Of a stretch of 64,000 nt of DNA, positions 1-11,037 are shown in pieces. The notes under the pieces are model-generated. The model was not told the origin of the DNA. It did no database searches and saw only the letters and a program-made list of their open reading frames with translations. A program made the position numbers and the translations under genes. Each line of letters begins with the position of its first letter. The first letter of the stretch is position 1. Location: contig VUYV01000101.1 of the NCBI GenBank assembly GCA_008711295.1, positions 2,500,583 to 2,564,582 of the forward strand. Reading direction: 5' to 3'. Source of the stretch: Anarhynchus alexandrinus. Taxonomy: Eukaryota > Chordata > Aves > Charadriiformes > Charadriidae.

Positions 1-1562
1 GTTACCGTCCCTGTGTGGTTCAGTTGTGTGTATTTCTCAAATCCCTGCATAGAGACTCCCCTCCTATTGCATAACCAACCATCACACTTTCCAGGAGCAC
101 ATTCCAATGGATAACAGGGTGTGCCTGTGTGTTGTGAATACACTGTCACATATGAAAAACACTTCCCAGTGAAGTATGGAGGCAAAGTGATCAGCATGCA
201 CAGCCACAGAGCATGAGGATTCTCACATCCATATGGTCTGTAGCGAGAGGTAAGCTACCCTCCCTTTCTGACTTGCATTTCATCCTGTACTTGGCACAAT
301 GTGAGGAACAACTCGGAGCTGGCAGAGCCGCATGAATGTGAATCCTAGCTGGAATGGTTTTTCATACTTCCCTCACACACCGTCCAACACTCCTTTTGAC
401 AGCGACTGGCCTCCGTTCACAAACGGGGATGTCGCCATTGTTATCGGCATACCAGGGAGTAAGGCTGCACTTCTGTCTGGCCAGAGTTGCTTCAGAAATT
501 GTATGAGACACACAATGGCCGTTGCTGTTTAAATGCTGGTTCAGTGTGACTCACCAGAGGCCACCGGCTGCTTTAATTTATCCCGCTAAAGCTCGCCTGC
601 CAAAAGGGTGGCCCTGCCGTGCCTGTTCTCTAGCTCCAGTGTAACTCTTCCCCGCTCCAGCTGCAGTAGGGCTCGTTTCTACTTTTGTGGCCTCCCTTTT
701 CATAATGTGAGGAGAACACGGCACATAGTTTGACAGTCCTCCGGAGTAAACAGAACAGGAGTTACGTCCCTCTGTTTTGGAAAACAGTAGGGCTGCTTGT
801 TTAAGTAGTGCTCCTCAAGGATTAATAAAAACAGTTTTCATGCATTTCCTTGGAGGGAAGGAGCTCCTTTTCTCTTCTCATTACTATTTGTGCACTCTCT
901 ACATGAAATTACCCTGACAGACAAAGGCGAGGGAGTGTAAGTTCTCATTTCTGCCTGCTGGTAGATAGGTAGCAGCACTGATCACATGTTTCTTGGCTGA
1001 GTCAACAGAGACACGCAGGGCTCCTCCCCTTCAGCTTAGGTTCTTCAAGTCAAACTTGAGGCACGTGGTTAGAGTCATATCAACTATTTTCACTGTTGTT
1101 CTTCAGCTCACACATTGTTAATGGTTAAGTAAACATAAATCCAACACCTCTAGCAATATATAAAATTAATTTGAAAAGAACATACTCAAAGACACAATGG
1201 GTACTTTCCACATAAACCCTACAAAAAATCTAAGTACTTCAGCACTTAGGAATATTTTTCAAAGCAACACATGTGCATTTCAGTGAGAATGTTCCTGGAA
1301 GTCAAGTGTTGTGAGCATGTTGAGAGTGCTTCTGCGTTCTCTTTGATAATTTCAGATTTTTCAGTCAATAGTGTAATTTCATTATTCTGTAAAGTATTGG
1401 ACCAATTTTTCAGATGATGTGCTATACTGAAAGGTGTTTTACCTTCCTATTGTGACATCCTTGTTCTGAGATTATGGGACTTTTAAATGACGCATGAAGA
1501 CAAGAAAAAATTATTCTAGCCCTGTCATTAATCCCACAGAACATTTAAATTATTGAAGTATT
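1..1562. other. Non-coding flank, nothing recognised
   Basis: Mixed-composition DNA before the first CR1 copy. Open frames are short (at most 66 codons) and show no family motif or convincing splice signals. I see no repeat that I can classify. Confidence 0.6.
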
Positions 1563-2050
1563 GTAGGCGACTCAGTTCTGAGGGGGACAGAGGGTCCAAT
1601 ATGTAGGGCAGACCCCATTCTTAGGGAAGTCTGCTGCCTCCCTGGGGCCCGGGTTAGGGACATCATGAAGAAACTCCCTGGCCTAGTGCGGCCCTCGGAT
1701 TATGCTTCTGTTCCATTTGGGGGGCGATGAAAGTGCAAATCAGAGAGCAAGGATGATTAAAAGAGATATCAGGGCCTTGGGACAGCTAGTAAGGGAATCC
1801 GGAGCACAGGTTATTTTTTCTTCCCTACTTCCAGCTGGGGGCAATGATGTTGAAAGAAACAGACCAGCTCAGTCTGTCAATATGTGGCTCCATGGCTGGT
1901 GTCACCACCGCAATTTTGGGGTTTTTTGGCAATGGAATGGCCTATACGGCACCAGGCCTGCTGGCAACAGATGGGGTTTGCCTCACCCAAAAGGGGAGAA
2001 GGGTCTTTGCCCAAGAGTTAGTGGGGCTCATTGACAGGGCTTTAAACTAG
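1563..2050 (+). pseudogene. CR1 ORF1 remnant, SGNH-hydrolase (esterase) domain
   Basis: The C-terminal part of CR1 ORF1 normally holds a GDSL/SGNH-type esterase domain of uncertain role in retrotransposition. The block I motif GDSVLRG is readable from 1569. The block III region reads FHLGGDES where the family usually has HVGTND, so the conserved Asn is replaced. The end (ATDGVCLTQKGRRVF) is intact near 1965-2010. Three frames are needed to read it: one from 1563, a second from about 1702, and a third from about 1910 to the stop at 2048-2050. These frameshifts show that it is a decayed pseudogene. It stands just upstream of the ORF2 remnant, as in a normal CR1. Confidence 0.85.
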
Positions 2051-2300
2051 ACTCTACGGGGTAAGGGTGTATTACCAGGCTTGCCTGTGACAAGCCAAGG
2101 GACTATGCACCAAGGATAGAGGAACGGTGTGCTAGTGAGGGCTTCTGCCGTTTGCTCCGAGATGTGCTGGCTACACTGCAGCACACTCAAAGTCTTACGT
2201 AGATGAGCCAGGAGCTTCTGGGGTAACAGGAGCCAATGGGGACGCACTGTTAATACACCGCAAAGGAATGCCATCTGGAGAGCAGTGCAAATGAATTGCA

Positions 2301-2990
2301 ACCGCTCCAGCCAAGTCAGCCTCAATGAGGACACAGACGAAGTGCCTCTATGCAAATGCATGGAGCACGGGGAACAAACAGGAGGAGCTAGAGATGCGTG
2401 CATGCCTCCAAGGCTACGATCTCATTGGCATCATGGAAATGTGGTGGGTTGGCTCCTATGACTGGAATGTTGGCGCGGAAGGTTACAGGCTCTTCAGGAG
2501 AGACAGGCAGGGGAAACAAGGAGGCGGTATTGCCCTATCCGTCAATGACCAGCTGGAGTGCATGGAGCTTGGCCTAGGGCTGGATGAAGAGCTGACTGAG
2601 AGCTTATGGGTCAGGATTAAAGGGAAATAAGGAGCAAGGGACACTACAGTGGGGGTCTGCTACAGACCACCTGACCAGGAAGACTGAGTGGATAAGGCCC
2701 TCTATAGACAGATAGGGGTGGCATCGCGTTCACAGGCCCTGGTCTTCATGGGTGACTTCAACCACCCCAACATCTGTTGGAAGGATAACACAGCAGGGCA
2801 TAGGCAATCCAGGACATTCTTGGATTGTATTGGCAACAACTTCCTTCTCCAAGTGGCAGAGGAGCCAACGAGGAGAGGAGCTTTGCTGGACCTTGTCCTT
2901 ACCAACAAGGAGGGGCTGGTGGGCAATGTAAACTCAAGGGTAGCCTGGGCTGCAGTGACCATGAAATGATGGAGTTCAAGATCCTCAAGG
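2301..2990 (+). pseudogene. CR1 ORF2 remnant, AP-like endonuclease domain
   Basis: The N-terminal domain of ORF2 nicks target DNA to prime reverse transcription. Visible landmarks are NKQEELEM (about 2353), a degenerate IMEMWW that keeps the Glu of the usual ETWW motif, YRLFRRDRQGKQGGG (about 2487-2531), GDFNHP (about 2751) and SDHEMMEF (about 2959). The acidic and His residues of the endonuclease signature are mostly kept. The frame is broken by TAA at 2628-2630, TGA at 2685-2687 and a frameshift between about 2935 and 2960 that moves the SDHE motif to another frame. It is not functional. Confidence 0.88.
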
Positions 2991-3149
2991 CAGCAAGGAG
3001 GGTGTGCAGCAAGCTGACCACCCTGGGCTCTAGGAGAGCTGACTTTGGCCTCTTGAAGAATCTGCTTGGTGTGGTGTCATGGGATGAAGTGCTGGAGGGA
3101 AGAAGGGCCCAAAAAAAGCTGGTTAATTTTCAAGGATCACCTCCTCCAA

Positions 3150-5040
3150 GCTCAGGAGTGATGCACCCCTACAAAGAAGGTGGCAGGCAGAAAAGCCAGG
3201 AGGCCTGCATGGATGAACAAGGAGCTCCTGGACATGCTAAAAAGTAAAAAGGAGGCCTATAGGGGGTGGAAACAGGGGTGGGTAGTCTGGGAGGAATACA
3301 GAGAAATTGTTCAAGCAGCCAGGGATCAGGTTAGGCAAGCTCAAGCCCAGATTGGATTTAATTAAATCTGGTGAGGGACATCAAGAAAAACAACAAATCC
3401 TTCTATAAGTATGTCAGCGAGAAAAGAAAGACTAGGGAAGATGTGGGCCCTCTCTGGAAGGAAATGGAAGACCTGGCCACCCGGGATAGAGAGAAAGCTG
3501 AGGTACTCATTCACTTTTTTGCCTCAGTCTTCACTGGTAAAGATTGCAGCCACACTACCCACGATGCAGAAGGCAAAGGCGAGGATTAGGAAAATAAAGA
3601 ACCACCCAATGTAGGCGAAGATCAAGTACGAGACCACCTGAAGAACCTGGAGGTGCACAAGTCCATGGCACCTGATGAGATACATCCGCGGGTCCTGAGG
3701 GAACTGGCAGATGAAGTTGCTAAACCACTATCCATTATATTTGACAAGTCGTGGCAGTCTGGCAAGGTTCCTGCCGACTGGAAAAGGGGAAACATAACCC
3801 CTATTTTTGAAAAGGGAAATAAGGAAGACCCAGGGAACTACAGGCCAGTCAGTCTTACCTCTGTGCTCAGCAAGATCATGGAGCAGATCCTCCTGGAAAC
3901 ACTGCTAAGGCACACAGAAAAAGAGGAGTTGATTGATAGCAGCCAACATGGCTTCACCAAGGGCAAGTCATGCCTGACAAATTTGGTGGCCTTCTACGAG
4001 AGGGTTACAGTGGTAGTGGACAAGGGAAGAGCAACTGATGTCATCTTCCTGAACTTGTGCAAAGTGTTTGACACTGTCCTGCACGATATCCTGCTCTCTA
4101 AATTGGAGAGACACAGATTCGACAGATGGACCACTCAATGGATAAAGAACTGGTTGGACAGTTGCATTCAAAGAGTTGCGGTCAACGGCTCGATGTACAA
4201 GTGGAGACCAGTTACGAGTGGTGTTCCTCAGGGGTCGGTACTGGCAGCAGTGCTGTTCAACATCTTTGTTGGTGACATGGACAGTGGAATCGAGTGCACC
4301 CTCAACAAGTTTGCTAATGATACCAAGCTGTGTGGCAAGGTAGACACGCTGGAGGGGAGGGATGCCATCCAGAGGGACCTGGACAGGCTAAAGAGATGGG
4401 CCCATGCCAACCTCATGAAGTTCAACAAGGCCAAGTGCAAGGTCCTACATCTGGGTCGGGACAATCCCAAGCACAAATACAGGCTCAACGGAGAATGGAT
4501 TGAGAGGAGCCCTGTGGAGGAAGACTTGGGGGTGCTGACTGATGAGAAGCTCAACATGAGTCGGCAGTGTGCGCTCACAGCTCAGAAAGCCAACCGTATC
4601 CAGGACTGCATCAGAAGTATGTCCAGCAGGTCAAGGGAGGTGATTCTTCCCCTCTACTCTACTCTGGTGAGACCCCACCTGGAGTACTGTGTCCAGCTCT
4701 GGAGCCCCAAACATAAAAGGACATGGACCCATTGGTGCAGGTCCAGAGGAGGGCCACAAAGATGATCAGAGGGATGGAGCACCTCTGCTATGAGGAGAGG
4801 CTGAGAGAGTTGGGGTCGTTCAGCCTGGAGAAGAGAAGAGGGGACCTTGTAGCATCTTTCAGTACCTAAAAGGGGCCTACAGAAAAGCTGGGGAGGGACT
4901 TTTTACAAGGGCATGTAGTGATAGGACAAGGGGGAATGGTTTTAAACTGGAAGAGGGAAGAAATTTTTCACCGTGAGGGTGGTAAGGCACTGCCCAGAGA
5001 AGTTGTGGAAGCTCCATCCCTGGAGGTGTTTAAGGCCAGG
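3150..5040 (+). pseudogene. CR1 ORF2 remnant, reverse transcriptase and C-terminal region
   Basis: The linker ([20 protein letters not shown] near 3209) and the RT domain follow the endonuclease. The main open stretch, 3653-4765 (370 codons), carries [53 protein letters not shown] and [10 protein letters not shown] in the correct order. RT motif A reads [10 protein letters not shown], with Asn at 4052-4054 where Asp is required. Motif C reads FANDTKL instead of FADDTKL, with Asn at 4316-4318. Two of the three catalytic carboxylates are therefore lost, so the enzyme would be dead even without the frameshifts before 3653 and after about 4720. The C-terminal part ([18 protein letters not shown] region) continues in another frame to about 5040. 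Confidence 0.92.
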
Positions 5041-5159
5041 CTGGATGGGGCTTTGAGCAACCTGGTGTAGTGGGAAGTGTCCCTGTCAATGGCAGGGGAT
5101 TGTAACTAGATGATCTTCAAGGTCCCTTCCAACCTAAACCATTCTATGATTCTATGATT

Positions 5160-5530
5160 TTGCATATTATTAACTTTTTTAGTGCTACATACATTGTTAC
5201 AGATTTAGTCCTATACTTTATACTCGTGTTGTTTTAATATATAAACAGACAACAATACATGTAACAAAGATGCATATTGCATCTAATAGCACATAACAGC
5301 TAATGATATAGCAATATTACATATATTGCTTATTGGTAAGCCTCAACAGACTTTTGTTCATTTTAAACATTTGTTTTTTTCATAGCACTAAATACTGAGC
5401 TTGACTTATAAAATATCTCTGTGCTTCAGTATTCCCAGAACAAGAAGCACTTGCAGAAGGAGTTATCTGGTATTTTAAAAAAAATGTTACTGTTAACCTA
5501 ATTCTACACTTAAAAAATTCTCATACCCCA
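5160..5530. other. AT-rich spacer between two CR1 copies
   Basis: About 370 bases of AT-rich DNA separate the end of one CR1 from the 5' junction of the next. I see no gene or classifiable repeat here. Confidence 0.6.
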
Positions 5531-5583
5531 GTCAGTAACGAGTGGTGTCACGAGTCAGTAACGAGTGGTCAGTAACGAGTGGT
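5531..5583 (+). repeat. Triplicated 16-bp motif at CR1 5' junction
   Basis: The motif GTCAGTAACGAGTGGT occurs at 5531-5546 and 5554-5569. A third copy lacking the first base follows at about 5570-5583 and leads directly into the RT sequence encoding TSGVPQG. The motif is itself the CR1 coding sequence at the point of truncation. Confidence 0.85.
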
Positions 5584-6552
5584 GTCCCTCAGGGGTCAGT
5601 ATTGGGTCCAGTCCTGTTCAATATATTCATCAATGACCTGGATGAAGGGATAGAGTGTACCATCAGCAAGTTTGCTGATGACACAAAACTGGAAGGAGTG
5701 GCTGACATGCCAGAAGGCTGTGCCGCCATACAGCGTGACCTGGATAGGCTGGAGAGTTGGGCAGAGAGAAACCTTATGAAATTCAACAAGGACAAGTGTA
5801 GAGTACTGCTTCTGGGGAGGTATAACCCCATGCATCAGTACAGGTTGGGGGCTGACTTCCTAGAGAGCAGCTCTGTGGAAAGGGACCTGGGAGTCCTGGT
5901 GGACAACAGGATGACCATGAGCCAGAATTGTGCCCTAGTGGCCAAGAAGGTCAATGGCTTCCTGGGGTGCACCAAGAAGAGTGTGGCCAGCAGGTCGAGG
6001 GAGGTCATGCTCCCCCTCTACTCTGCCCTGGTAAGGCCACATCTGGAGTACTGTGTCCAGTTCTGGGCTCCCCAGTTCAAGAAGGACAGGGAACTGCTGG
6101 AGAGGGTCCAGGAAAGGGCTACGAAGATGATTAGGGGACTGGAACATCTTTCTTATCAGGAAAGGCTGAGGGACTTGGTCTGGAGAAGAGAACAATGAGG
6201 GGGGATCTTATCAATGTTTACAAATACTTAAAGGGAGGGTGCCAGGGGGATAGGAACAGTCTTTTTTCAGTGGTGCCCAGTGATAGGACAAGAGGTAACG
6301 GGCACAAACTTGAACATAGGAAGTTCCATCTTAACATGAGGAGGAACTTCTTTCCTGTGAGGGTGGCAGAGCACTGGAACAGGCTGCCCAGAGAGGTTGT
6401 GGAGTCTCCCACTCTGGAGACATTCAAAACCCACTGGATGCTGTTCTGTGCAACTTGCTGTAGGTTACCATGCTCGGGCAGCTGGGTTGGACTAGATGAT
6501 CTCCAGAGGTCCCTTTCAACCCTGACCATTCTGTGATTCTGTGATTCTGTAA
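5531..6552 (+). mobile_element. CR1 LINE, 5'-truncated, RT C-terminal half
   Basis: A + strand CR1 copy truncated inside the RT domain. The readable frame to 6198 carries [20 protein letters not shown], an intact catalytic [34 protein letters not shown] and [20 protein letters not shown]. After a frameshift near 6195 the frame continues ([33 protein letters not shown]) to about 6536. The 3' tail is repeated ATTCTGTG ending at about 6552, a different tail type from the 1563-5159 copy, so it is another subfamily. The 5' junction at 5531-5583 carries an odd short triplication (see findings). Confidence 0.93.
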
Positions 6553-9434
6553 TACCCAGGGTGGGATTGATGTCAGTTTTATCTGGCTAAATCTAATCTA
6601 GACATCTCACTCTCTTTGTAAGTAACGAAATTAAGTAAGAATAACCCTCTTTTAGGGGTTTTACTCTTTTGCTCAGGCATATCATACAAATCTGTTGCTC
6701 ACACATAAACACCCCCATGCCAATGTGGGTGCAGTGGGATGTCCAGCCTTGCCTCCAGCTGCCTCCAGATGGGCACAGGTCTCCAGTAGGACCTGTGTCA
6801 TATCTGGCAGACCCAAGAAAACCCTAGATAACCCAGGGAGTCTCAAATGACATTAGATATGTAAGTATGAGCAACTGAATCAAGCCCTAGATGTTCACCT
6901 TGGACTGAAGTACCCCAGAAATACCTTATTCTCTCATTTCATATAAAGGGAATCAAGACAACTAGAGTTAGATTCAGTACCCAGAGAACTCAAGTTGATG
7001 ACAGACATCTGTTTAGGGCACTTGACTGAGACTAGCAAGAGAACTCTGTAATTTGGGCACACAAAAGGGTTGCAGTTGCAGTGTTCCCAGCTTTGCCCTT
7101 GAAGGACAGAGTTTAAAGCATAGGCTTTTCTTGAACTAGCCCATGCTGCCATGAAGACCAGCTCAAAATCCTTTCCAATTTATCATATAAGGACTTTGTC
7201 ACCCAAGTCACTATGTGAAGAGTACTTCCAGAACCAGACATTTAGACCTGTTTGTTTATTATTTAATTATTTGTGGAACTGGGGCCATCAAGTTGCAAAC
7301 CCGTGTATTTAGCAAACTGCCTTAGCCCTTCATCTGCAAAATGAAAATAATGCTATTTCCTTAACTCAGAAGCACTGTGAGAAACAGTACAATAAAAAGT
7401 GTGAGAAAATATGGTAACAAGGTTCTTCTAAGTAGCACAGATGAAACCTGCTTTTGTTCCTTCTGGGTGCTAAAGAAGTTGATACCATCACACCACATTT
7501 CTTTCATCATGTTAACCGCAGATTGCAAAAAAAAAGAAGGGGGCGAAATCTTAAATAAGAAGTTAAATCTAGCACTGTTTCTTTAGGCCTAAACAATCTG
7601 TGAACATAATAACGTTTATTTGCAAAAAGCCATTTATATGGGGGAATTGGTAGACAGCTATTTAGACGTAAATGAATTTCAGACTGAAGCTGCGTGGGTT
7701 TTGCTCTGACATTCATTTAAACAAAAATGTCCTATTCTGTATGGTGTGAAAATGAATAAAAGTATCCTGAGACACACTTCAAACAATCTCACAGCACATG
7801 CACTTCTTCCTCTAAAGTGCTTGGATACCATGGAGATTAAAACCAAAGAAACGCCTATAAATATATCAGTCCAGTTTCTTAGACAAGCTGAATTCTGAAC
7901 ATTTATTGTGATGTAAATTTGAGTAACACTGTAAGTAGTTGTTCTGAGAAATGTCAGCCTTAGTGTATGAAAACTGTTTATTAATGAACAGTCTTCTCTT
8001 TATGCATTTCCTCATTCATACTTTCTCTTTAATTGCCTGTAGTGCTGTTGCAAGGTTTGTGGTTCATGGCTAAGGGATCAAAATTACCTACTCACCTATT
8101 GAAATGTGATCAAAAAGCTAAAGAAATCGTTGCATGTCTTAGCAGGGGAGCAATGGGTAGAGAAGATACAGCAGTGTTACATGTGCCAGAGGACAGTCTT
8201 TACTGGAATAAGTCACAGGACAGGGAGAGACCTTCCTGATCATAACCAAATTTATTACAACCAACCACGACATCCTCATCCACCTCAGAAGTCATCCACA
8301 ATCCATCTTAAAATTAGATATTTTCTTCCTTTACACTGTTGGAAGGTGGTTCCAGAATACCATTAATTGGATATTTTCTTCCAGTACCCACTCTAAATTC
8401 ACTTGAGACCACTCAACCATTTGACCTGAACATTCTCTATGAAATTCTATTGCTCACAATTCAAGACAATGCATAAACATTGTAGAAAAAAGAAAAGTAA
8501 TGAGATTGGCCAAAGGATTGAAATATGTTTTAGAGTGCCAAGGTGGATCGACTGCAAAAAATCCCATATGGACAGGTCACTTGTAGACAACACTTTTGTA
8601 GAGATCTAAGTTTCACTAGATGAATAATGGAGATGAAACTTTTTAACTTATCAATGAGAAGTGAAGATAAGGCTGTGTGGGGAGGGAGATTTGAATAGGG
8701 TGGTTGCATGTGCTGTCCAGCTTCAGCCCATAAGTCAGGGAAAGAGTGAACCCTTGAAGGAAGGACGCTATCCCAGTCCACAGAGAGATGCTGGGTAGTT
8801 GTGGCAATTGCTCCAGCCAGTCAGACACAGACCGAGATATTCATGGGCCAAAATGGGAAGGAAATGCCGGCTTTTCCCGTTGGCTCCAGGCAACAGTCCC
8901 ACAAGTCTCAGGAGCTCCAGAGAAGGTCCAGCATAAGTAGGTACCTTAGGCACTGAGGTGGATCTGCAGGGTGTGAGCCAGCAGCGCCCAGATGCCTGAC
9001 CCCTCCCAGAAGGTGTCGGGCAGGCTTTGGGGGCCCTGAGCATATCTCTGAAAGGGCAGGCTGCTGTACCTTTTCCAGCACCACAATTCTCTTCCTGCCA
9101 GCAGTGTTTCACATGAGGAACCTGCTTGCTCTGCCCTCCAGCGACCCCTCCAAATGCCCCCCCCAGAGCCAGGTCCAGGACGTGGACGGCTTATTTATGT
9201 CCCCTTTCCCCTACTGTGGGTGCTGGAGAGAAGCCAGAGGCTCTGCCCACAGGAATACACTGGGAATCCCATATTCTCAGCCTGCTATGAGCTTGGGATA
9301 CATTTCAGTCTCGTGGCTGGAAAAGGCCTGCATTTGATCCACTGCTACTACTCACACCAAAGAAATGAAATACTGGTCAACCAGTTGAACCAGGGAGTTG
9401 GTTGCTGGTCAGGCTTCTCCAGGCTTTTTCATTT
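6553..9434. other. Non-coding spacer with one possible old SINE
   Basis: Mixed-composition DNA with no convincing gene. A possible MIR-like scrap lies at 7311-7415. From about 8640 the composition becomes more GC-rich, and this leads into an unclassified repeat at about 9430. Confidence 0.5.
7311..7415 (+). repeat. Possible MIR/CORE-type SINE remnant
   Basis: The order 'CTTAGCCCTTCATCTGCAAA', then ATGAAAATAATGCTA, then CAGAAGCACTGTGAG resembles the 3' half of MIR-type SINEs (cctcagtttcctcatctgtaa, then a GGGATAATA-like block, then a block around ttgtgagg). Divergence is high. The call is from memory, without alignment. Confidence 0.35.
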
Positions 9435-9545
9435 TTCCTTCAAACTCCACTGTCCCCCTATACCCATTCTGCGTCCTTTGCCTTCTGTGTGCCCGGGCAG
9501 GAACAGGAAGAGATCGTAGCAGCCTTCTGTCTTCTCCCTCCTCAC
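9430..9545 (+). repeat. Unclassified dispersed repeat, copy A
   Basis: About 110 bases match 18145-18260 in the same orientation, by eye at roughly three quarters identity. Shared blocks include ACTGTCCCCCTATACCCA / CTGTCCCCCTGTGCCCA, GGGCAGGAA followed by AAGAGATC, and CCTTCTGTC followed by TCTCCCTC. The matching sequence stops abruptly on both sides. I cannot assign it to a known family. Confidence 0.6.
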
Positions 9546-9614
9546 CCAGTCACACGCAGATTTCTGACGTGTACATATATGTTCATATCTATGACTAATT
9601 CCTGTTCCAAAGGA

Positions 9615-9993
9615 AATGGGGAGCCAATCAGAGGGTGGGTACGTGGGTATGATGTGTTCAAAATGAGCAACAAACCAATCTCAAAGCAGCGTGAAAACAG
9701 GTGGGGAACGACACCTCCGGAAATGGCAGCCTCTGTGTACGCAGGCGGGGACTGCCTCTTCCAGATGAACTGGGAGGGGTGGCTGGTCCTGCCAGCCCGT
9801 CACGGGGCTGCCTGTGAGCACAGGGAACACAGCGCTGCCAAAAATGGAGTCTTCCTGCTGTAAAAATGGTGGCCAAAGCAAAATGGTGGCTCCCATCTAT
9901 GCAGCGGGAAAGGCCTTCCTGCTGTGATGGCCTTCTGGGTAAAGTAGGCGGGGCATCTGGCAGCCAATCACAGGGCTGGCTGTGAACACGTCG
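9615..9993 (+). repeat. GC-rich block with internal imperfect tandem duplication
   Basis: Two units, about 9721-9826 and 9881-9993, each begin with AAATGG(C/T)(A/G)GC. Each ends in a CCAGCC/CAGCC, TCAC-GGGCTG, CTGTGA-CAC series. A third unit may start at about 9616 (AAATGGGGAGCCAATCAGAG). Two CCAATCA boxes (near 9625 and 9964) and many CpGs make the block unlike its AT-rich surroundings. It could be an LTR or a minisatellite-like repeat; I do not recognise it. Confidence 0.5.
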
Positions 9994-10278
9994 GGTGTGA
10001 CACATCACCCAGTGGATACCCCCGGGGGCAAAAAGAGGTGGTGTCAGCAGAGCACCTGACCAGAAGATGGGTGGGACTTCCCTGGCAAGCAGGTGGCCCG
10101 GCAGCTGTCAGGGCGGGGCTACAGCTGAATCCCTATTGTTGGCCTCCAGGTGCGTGACTTTGTGTTTTGTTCCGTTAGCATTCGTACGGTCTCTGTCAGA
10201 CCAGGTGATAAAATGATCTTATAGTACCATCAGGTCCTCTTCAGCTTCAATAGTACTTCTATTCAAGCTTCATTTTAA

Positions 10279-11037
10279 TAATGAAGTTCAACAAGGGCAA
10301 GTGTAGGGTCTTGCACCTGGGGAGGAATAACCCCACGCACCACTACAGGTTAGGGGTTGACCTGCTGGAAAGCAGCTCTGCAGAGAGAGACCTGGGAGTC
10401 CTGGTGGACAACAAGTTGCCCATGAGCCAGCAATGTGCCCTTGTGGCCAAGAAGGCCAATGGCATGCTGGGGTGCATTAAAAAGGACGTGGCCAGTAGGT
10501 CGAGGGAGGTCATCCTCCCCCTCTACTCTGCCCTGGTAAGGCCACATCTGGAGTACTGTGTCCAGTTCTGGGCCCTCCAGTTCAAGAAAGACAAAGAACT
10601 ACTGGAAACAGTCCAGTAGGGGGCTACGAAGATGGTCAAGGGACTGGAGCACCTCTCTTGTGACGAAAGGCTGAGAGACCTGGGTCTGTTTAGCCTGGAG
10701 AGGAGAAGGCTGAGAGGGGATCTGATCAATGGGTGTCATGAGGATGGGGCCAGACTCTTTTCAGTGATGCCCAGCAACAGGACAAGGGGCACTGGGCACA
10801 AACTGGAACACAGGAAATTCCATCTAAACATGAGGAAAAACTTTACTTTGAGGGTGGCAGAGCACTGGAACAGGCTGCCCAGAGAGTTTGTGGAGTCTCC
10901 TTCTCTGGAGATATTCAAAACCCGCCTGGATGCATTCGTATTCAACCTGCTCTAGGTGAACCTGCTTTGGCAGGGGGGTTGGACTAGACAATCTCCAGAG
11001 GTCACTTCCAACCCCTACTGTTCTGTGATTTTGTAAT
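10279..11037 (+). mobile_element. CR1 LINE, 5'-truncated, ORF2 C-terminus and 3' end
   Basis: A + strand CR1 copy beginning at the sequence coding [15 protein letters not shown], downstream of the catalytic FADD motif. The frame contains [20 protein letters not shown] and [20 protein letters not shown], with a stop at 10617-10619. After that the C-terminal part ([37 protein letters not shown]) is read to about 10955. A short internal deletion removes the YKYLKGG segment near 10728. The element ends with TGTTCTGTGATTTTGTAATA at about 11037. It is non-autonomous and dead. Confidence 0.93.

Larger units (their letters stand above)
1563..5159 (+). mobile_element. CR1 LINE, long 5'-truncated copy
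   Basis: A non-LTR retrotransposon of the chicken repeat 1 family, 3.6 kb long. It begins inside ORF1, runs through ORF2 (endonuclease, then reverse transcriptase) and ends in the diagnostic CR1 3' tail of repeated ATTCTATG at 5140-5159. There is no poly(A) tail, as expected for CR1. Both frames are broken by stops and frameshifts, so the copy is dead. The 3' end (GATGATCTTCAAGGTCCCTT followed by CCAACC) is the normal CR1 end. Truncation within ORF1 makes it unusually long, because most avian CR1 copies keep only a few hundred bases. Separate entries cover its ORF remnants. Confidence 0.95.

Noticed and set aside
2047..2403. 118-codon minus-strand frame
   Set aside because: It is antisense to the CR1 ORF1/ORF2 boundary; the + strand CR1 motifs explain the sequence.
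9402..9863. 153-codon + frame
   Set aside because: It spans the edge of the unclassified repeat and the GC-rich duplicated block. The peptide is low-complexity, with no domain, and overlapping frames on both strands are also open, as expected from GC-rich repeat DNA.
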